A stretch of 9,977 nt of DNA, taken from positions 1 through 9,977 of the forward strand of contig CANKNL010000094.1 of assembly GCA_947483345.1 (NCBI GenBank), given 5' to 3'. A model generated the notes under the pieces. That model worked only from the letters and a program-made list of their open reading frames with translations, made no database searches and was not told the DNA's origin. A program made the translations under genes and the position numbers. Of this stretch, positions 7,071 to 9,977 are shown piece after piece (within the stretch, counting starts at the first letter, position 1; every line of letters begins with the position of its first letter). The DNA comes from Chitinophagaceae bacterium. Its GTDB lineage: Bacteria; Bacteroidota; Bacteroidia; Chitinophagales; Chitinophagaceae.

Positions 7071-8126
7071 ATGTATAAAGTACTACGCACTATTTTATTT
7101 TGTTTTGATCCCGAGTTGGTTCATTCTTTTTCGATGAATGGGTTAAACCTCTTATGCAGGATTCCCTTTATTAAAAAGCTACTAACAAAACAGTTTGCCC
7201 CTGAACCAGGGAAAAATAGTAGCTATTCACTATTTCATATTCAATTTGTCAACAGAGTAGGGCTTGGCGCAGGCTTTGATAAAAATGCATCATACCTGAC
7301 TGAATTGGAAGCCCTCGGTTTTGGTTTTGTAGAGATTGGAACAGTAACCCCATTACCACAAGCCGGAAATGATAAACCAAGATTATTCCGTTTGCCCAAA
7401 GACAAAGCCCTTATAAACCGTATGGGCTTTAATAATGATGGTGTTGAAGCTGTTGCACAAAGATTAGCTTCCTGGAAATTGAAAGCCCAACAACGAGAAA
7501 CAAGAAACGAGAAACGCTTGATCATCGGTGGCAACATCGGCAAAAACAAAATCACGCCCAATGAAGAAGCCTGGAAGGATTATGAAAAATGCTTTTTAGC
7601 CTTGCATGATTATGTAGATTATTTTGTAGTGAATGTAAGCAGTCCCAATACGCCGGGTTTAAGGGAATTACAGGAGAAGGATGCATTGCATAAGATTTTG
7701 ACGAACCTGCAAAGTCAAAATTCAAAACTAAAAAGTCAAAAACCCATTCTTTTAAAAATTGCCCCGGATCTTACCCAGGAACAAATTGATGATGTAATTG
7801 CATTAGCACTCGAAATAAAATTAGACGGCCTTGTGGCATCAAACACCACCATCAGCAGAGACCAACTCCAGACGCCTGACTCACGACTCACGACTATCGG
7901 CGCAGGTGGTTTAAGTGGATTACCCGTAAAAGCAAGAAGCACTGAAATTGTAAAATATATTTATCAAAAAAGCAACGGACAAATACCCATTATTGCAAGT
8001 GGTGGTATATTTACTGGTGCCGATGCAAAAGAAAAGATAGAAGCAGGAGCCTCATTGGTACAGGTTTGGACGGGTTTTGTTTATGAAGGCCCGGGCATTG
8101 TAAAACAAATTTGTAACACCATGTAG
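7071..8126 (+). CDS. pyrD: Dihydroorotate dehydrogenase (quinone), class 2
   Basis: This 351-residue enzyme oxidises dihydroorotate to orotate in pyrimidine synthesis, passing electrons through FMN to membrane quinone. The N-terminal 45 residues form the helical extension typical of class 2, which docks on the inner membrane. Conserved blocks follow: G-L-G-A-G-F-D-K-N-A (64-73), E-I-G-T-V-T-P (88-94), R-M-G-F-N-N (117-122), N-I-G-K-N-K (155-160), N-V-S-S-P-N-T-P-G-L-R (188-198, with the class 2 serine base), K-I-A-P-D-L (229-234), S-N-T-T (257-260), G-A-G-G-L-S-G (277-283) and A-S-G-G-I (309-313). Start chosen at ATG 7071; a TTG nine bases earlier lies inside the likely promoter box. Three 7-nt tandem repeat arrays lie in the coding sequence at residues 141-148, 215-224 and 267-276, all between conserved blocks. 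terC follows by 82 bp. Confidence 0.96.
   Translation: MYKVLRTILFCFDPELVHSFSMNGLNLLCRIPFIKKLLTKQFAPEPGKNSSYSLFHIQFVNRVGLGAGFDKNASYLTELEALGFGFVEIGTVTPLPQAGNDKPRLFRLPKDKALINRMGFNNDGVEAVAQRLASWKLKAQQRETRNEKRLIIGGNIGKNKITPNEEAWKDYEKCFLALHDYVDYFVVNVSSPNTPGLRELQEKDALHKILTNLQSQNSKLKSQKPILLKIAPDLTQEQIDDVIALALEIKLDGLVASNTTISRDQLQTPDSRLTTIGAGGLSGLPVKARSTEIVKYIYQKSNGQIPIIASGGIFTGADAKEKIEAGASLVQVWTGFVYEGPGIVKQICNTM
7493..7515. repeat. Heptanucleotide tandem repeat 1 inside pyrD
   Basis: The units ACGAGAA, ACAAGAA, ACGAGAA stand head to tail from 7493 to 7513, and the following AC begins a fourth. The 9-mer ACGAGAAAC therefore recurs 14 nt apart (7493 and 7507). It encodes Q-R-E-T-R-N-E-K (141-148), just before the conserved strand leading to N-I-G-K-N-K. 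Compared from memory with E. coli PyrD, this loop looks several residues longer. Confidence 0.8.
7713..7740. repeat. Heptanucleotide tandem repeat 2 inside pyrD
   Basis: Four 7-nt units stand head to tail: AGTCAAA, ATTCAAA, ACTAAAA, AGTCAAA. The first and last are identical and 21 nt apart. They encode S-Q-N-S-K-L-K-S-Q-K (215-224), just before the K-I-A-P-D-L block. The unit differs from the other pyrD arrays. Because it is A-rich, part of the regularity could be composition. Confidence 0.7.
7871..7898. repeat. Heptanucleotide tandem repeat 3 inside pyrD
   Basis: Four 7-nt units stand head to tail: GACGCCT, GACTCAC, GACTCAC, GACTATC, with two identical copies in the middle and GAC starting every unit. 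They encode Q-T-P-D-S-R-L-T-T-I (267-276), in the variable segment between S-N-T-T and G-A-G-G-L-S-G. The unit is unrelated to those of arrays 1 and 2. Confidence 0.8.
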
Positions 8127-8154
8127 GATGCATTGTCCGGAATTAATTATAAAC

Positions 8155-8206
8155 ATCTGCATATAAATTAGCACATTTGCATATTAACATATTAGCATAA
8201 TCGCAT
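8155..8206. repeat. Octanucleotide tandem repeat directly upstream of terC
   Basis: The stretch reads ATCTGCAT, ATAA, ATTAGCAC, ATTTGCAT, ATTAACAT, ATTAGCAT, AATCGCAT: six degenerate 8-nt units (consensus ATTAGCAT) with one 4-nt half unit after the first. It ends 2 nt before the terC ATG and so occupies the whole proximal leader or promoter. CACATTTG (8172-8179) inside it is a 7 of 8 match to the TAnnTTTG box. There is no spacer structure, so it is not a CRISPR array. Confidence 0.8.
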
Positions 8207-8208
8207 TT

Positions 8209-9015
8209 ATGGAACATTTATTTACCTCAGAAAGTATCATCAGTTTTTTAATCCTTGTTGTACTGGAAGTAGTACTGGGAATAGATAATGTGATTTTTGT
8301 AAGCATCATACTCAATCGTTTAGAAAAAATAAAAGATCAGAAAAAAGCCCGCCGGTTATGGATGATCACCGGTATCATGTCACGCAGTTTATTATTAATG
8401 GGTTTGGGCTGGCTCCTGTCGCAAAAAGGTAAATCCGTTTTTACTGTTTTTAATAAAGGCTTCGACCTGGCCAGTATCGTTATGCTGGCCGGTGGTATTT
8501 TTCTTATTTATAAATCGGTCATGGAAATTCATGAGAAACTGGAAGGCGAAGACCCTAATACTGCCAGTCAAAAAAATAAAAAAATATCGCTTGGCAATGC
8601 CATCGGGCAAATCATTCTGATTGATGCCGTTTTTTCTTTCGACAGCATTATCACAGCAGGCGGTACCGCAAAATATGTGGAGATTATGATCGCCGCTGTT
8701 ATCATTGCCATGACGATCATGTTCTTATTCAGCCCGGCTATTTCTGCTTTTATTCATAAGCATCCCACACTAAAAATGCTGGCCTTATCCTTTTTAGTAA
8801 TGATTGGCCTTAGCCTGATCATGGAAGGCTGGAATGCCGAAGCAGCCCATGAACTTAACCTGAAAAACTATATTTATTTTGGTATGGCTTTTTCTTTTGG
8901 TGTTGAGATGCTGAACATGGTCATGCGTAAACGCATGAATAAAAACAGGGTGATTAAATTAAATGAACCGGTACTTCCACATGAAGAAGAAAAATTATCA
9001 GACCAAGCGAAGTAA
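8209..9015 (+). CDS. TerC family integral membrane protein
   Basis: The 268-residue protein has about seven hydrophobic segments (roughly 8-37, 50-70, 86-105, 130-150, 159-180, 187-206, 219-240). The two TerC family signatures are in the membrane: L-E-V-V-L-G-I-D-N-V-I-F (19-30) and I-D-A-V-F-S-F-D-S-I (138-147), with the paired acidic residues thought to bind metal. Members are linked to tellurite resistance and, in better studied cases, to manganese export or loading of secreted metalloproteins. Which applies here cannot be told from sequence. There are no CBS or transporter-associated domains at the C-terminus, so it is the short form; a charged tail follows the last segment. An 8-nt repeat array occupies the region immediately before the ATG. 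The gene is probably read with or after pyrD, and its 3' end overlaps rsmE by 18 nt. Confidence 0.92.
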   Translation: MEHLFTSESIISFLILVVLEVVLGIDNVIFVSIILNRLEKIKDQKKARRLWMITGIMSRSLLLMGLGWLLSQKGKSVFTVFNKGFDLASIVMLAGGIFLIYKSVMEIHEKLEGEDPNTASQKNKKISLGNAIGQIILIDAVFSFDSIITAGGTAKYVEIMIAAVIIAMTIMFLFSPAISAFIHKHPTLKMLALSFLVMIGLSLIMEGWNAEAAHELNLKNYIYFGMAFSFGVEMLNMVMRKRMNKNRVIKLNEPVLPHEEEKLSDQAK

Positions 9016-9705
9016 GCTCGCCGCAACAATGCCGGCCGTTTCTGTTCTCAACCTGGTTTCACCAAGGCTAACTGCACAATAATGATTTTGCAAAGCCAGT
9101 TCAATTTCATCTTTAGTAAAATCTCCCTCTGGCCCAATTAAAATAATTTTTGAAGAAAGCGATTCGTTATTTAAATCAACTAAACTTCGTTTCGCATCAT
9201 CCATGCAATGGGCAATAAATTTTTGCTGCTGTGCAGATGATTTAACAACCTCATTAAACTTTGCAGGCTCATGCAAAACCGGTAACCAGCATTGCTGGCT
9301 TTGTAACATGGCACTCACCAAAATACTTGTCATCCGATCAAACTTGAAAGCCGTTTTTTCTGTTCGGCTGCAAATAAGCGGAATCATTTCTGTAACACCG
9401 ATCTCGGTTGCTTTTTCTAAAAACCATTCAAAGCGCGTGTTGTTTTTTATGGGAGAAATGGCGATGGTAATGTTGAATGTCGAATGTTGAATGTTGAATT
9501 TCTCAACGATCTTTACAGCACACCTCTTTCTGTTGTTGTCGGCTATTTCAGCAGTAAACAAATCGCCTTTCCCATTCGTGAGTTGCAGGTGTTCCCCATT
9601 TTGCATACGCAGCACCTGCACCATATGTTTACTAGTGGCTTCATCAAGTACTACATCTATACTTGATACATCTAAATCTGCTTTATAAAAAAAAGGTAAT
9701 GACAT
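8998..9705 (-). CDS. rsmE: 16S rRNA (uracil(1498)-N3)-methyltransferase
   Basis: This 235-residue SPOUT-class enzyme methylates N3 of U1498 (E. coli numbering) in 16S rRNA using S-adenosylmethionine. The N-terminal PUA-like part has H-M-V-Q-V-L-R-M-Q-N-G (27-37). The methyltransferase part has E-K-A-T-E-I-G-V (97-104), I-G-P-E-G-D-F-T-K-D-E (190-200) and the knot motif S-L-G-E-T-R-L-R-T-E-T-A (213-224). ATG at 9703-9705 is chosen over the adjacent TTG because family members start M-x-x-F/L-P-F-F-Y. Residues 70-79 (FNIQHSTFNI) are encoded by a 7-nt tandem repeat at the junction between the PUA-like domain and the catalytic domain. The 3' end overlaps terC by 18 nt, tail to tail. The box TAAATTTG lies 23 nt upstream of the start. 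Confidence 0.95.
   Translation of the reverse strand: MSLPFFYKADLDVSSIDVVLDEATSKHMVQVLRMQNGEHLQLTNGKGDLFTAEIADNNRKRCAVKIVEKFNIQHSTFNITIAISPIKNNTRFEWFLEKATEIGVTEMIPLICSRTEKTAFKFDRMTSILVSAMLQSQQCWLPVLHEPAKFNEVVKSSAQQQKFIAHCMDDAKRSLVDLNNESLSSKIILIGPEGDFTKDEIELALQNHYCAVSLGETRLRTETAGIVAASLLRLV
9470..9497. repeat. Heptanucleotide tandem repeat inside rsmE
   Basis: Four 7-nt units stand head to tail on the plus strand: ATGTTGA, ATGTCGA, ATGTTGA, ATGTTGA. Three are identical and one has a single change. On the coding strand they give F-N-I-Q-H-S-T-F-N-I (70-79), whose F-N-I repeat reflects three heptads equalling seven codons. This is the least degenerate array in the window. I recall similar peptides in other Bacteroidota proteins, but this was not checked. 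Confidence 0.88.
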
Positions 9706-9727
9706 CAATGAAAAAGGGATGAAAAAT

Positions 9728-9765
9728 CAAATTTAATTCTTCATTCCTGTTAATATTCTTACAAA
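9728..9765 (-). promoter_or_regulatory. Possible Bacteroidota-type promoter for rsmE
   Basis: On the minus strand TAAATTTG (9728-9735) matches the TAnnTTTG -7 box perfectly. A TTTG at 9762-9765 could be the -33 element, but the 26-nt spacing is longer than usual. Transcription would start near 9722, giving a leader of about 17 nt. Confidence 0.4.
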
Positions 9766-9794
9766 AAAATGTTCTTCGCTATTATCTTCCAGTA

Positions 9795-9824
9795 CCCTCT
9801 CCACGGGAGAGGGTTGGGGTGAGG
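9795..9824. repeat. Palindromic REP-like intergenic element
   Basis: CCCTCTCC (9795-9802) and GGAGAGGG (9806-9813) form a perfect 8-bp stem around the 3-nt loop ACG. TTGGGGTGAGG (9814-9824) follows, making a GC-rich block that stands out from AT-rich surroundings. It starts 15 nt after the stop of the right-edge gene and has no T-run on either side, so it is not a standard intrinsic terminator. From memory, near-identical elements of the form CCCTCTCC-N-GGAGAGGG-TTGGGGTGAGG recur between genes in many unrelated bacteria. It may still affect mRNA 3' ends. Confidence 0.65.
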
Positions 9825-9827
9825 CTT

Positions 9828-9977
9828 TTAAAATGGAGCATCCTCATCAAACTCACCCTCATTCATCTTGCTGCCTTTTTGGATATATAATTTTGCACCA
9901 TCATCACCCTTAACCGGCTTCCATTTACCGCCCGGCAATCCACCTCCAAAATCACTGCCACCCTCTTCTTCAATAAA
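9828..9977 (-). CDS. Unidentified protein, C-terminal 49 residues with SSB-like acidic tip (runs off the right edge)
   Basis: The minus strand is open from the window edge to TAA at 9828-9830. The visible part has an acidic and glycine-rich segment (E-E-E-G-G-S-D-F-G-G-G), then L-P-G-G-K-W-K-P-V-K-G-D-D-G, the stretch K-L-Y-I-Q-K-G-S-K-M, and finally E-G-E-F-D-E-D-A-P-F. The D-E-D-A-P-F end resembles the tip of single-stranded DNA-binding proteins (D-D-D-I-P-F in E. coli), which recruits partner proteins. I do not recognise the family from this fragment. Amino acid choice and codon use look like real coding sequence. It would be transcribed towards rsmE on the same strand, with a palindromic element between them. 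Confidence 0.6.
   Translation of the reverse strand, partial: FIEEEGGSDFGGGLPGGKWKPVKGDDGAKLYIQKGSKMNEGEFDEDAPF

Noticed and set aside
8155..8206. CRISPR array
   Set aside because: Units are 8 nt, contiguous and degenerate, with no spacers and no cas genes nearby.
9203..9688. Several plus-strand open frames opposite rsmE
   Set aside because: They are shadows of rsmE; the Met-Leu-Asn-Val residues in them come from the 7-nt repeat.
9706..9708. TTG start for RsmE
   Set aside because: The adjacent ATG matches the usual family N-terminus.
9795..9813. Intrinsic terminator of the right-edge gene
   Set aside because: The stem is not followed by a T-run on the minus strand, and the G-rich tail fits a REP-like element better.

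Overview
The window looks like chromosomal DNA of a Bacteroidota bacterium, most likely close to Chitinophagaceae. The evidence is AT-rich coding DNA, several matches to the Bacteroidota promoter (TTTG ... TAnnTTTG), weak Shine-Dalgarno signals, a protein with a type IX secretion (T9SS) C-terminal domain, and a lipoprotein with a SprB-like repeat. No tRNA, rRNA, transposase, integrase, phage gene or CRISPR array was seen. Most genes are ordinary core genes.

Layout. At the left edge, minus strand, are the first 17 codons of dnaX, preceded by a tandem-GNAT acyltransferase gene (107-1276). After an intergenic region, a plus-strand lipoprotein gene (1591-2178) encodes a SprB-like repeat and a mono-heme cytochrome c-like end. 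It converges through a strong bidirectional terminator (2197-2229) on a minus-strand pair: DUF1800 (3941-5623), then DUF1501 (2246-3835). These three form the least understood part of the window and may be one cell-envelope module. Next come a minus-strand thiolase gene (5777-6952) with a clear promoter and, divergently, pyrD for quinone-linked dihydroorotate dehydrogenase (7071-8126). pyrD is followed by a TerC-family membrane protein gene (8209-9015), which overlaps rsmE (8998-9705, minus) tail to tail by 18 nt. At the right edge is the 3' end of an unidentified minus-strand gene whose product ends in an SSB-like acidic tip.

The main hidden structure is a set of very short tandem repeats of fixed period. 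Three arrays of 7-nt units, each with a different unit, lie inside pyrD. A fourth 7-nt array lies inside rsmE, and an array of 8-nt units runs up to the terC start codon. The coding arrays are open in frame and fall between conserved motifs of housekeeping enzymes. This suggests a process that generates or inserts 7-8 nt repeats in this genome. A separate palindromic element (9795-9824) lies between rsmE and the last gene.

Three start codons were moved from TTG to the ATG next to it (1591, 7071, 9705) because the protein families begin there. All functional calls rest on motif recognition by eye; no database search was possible.
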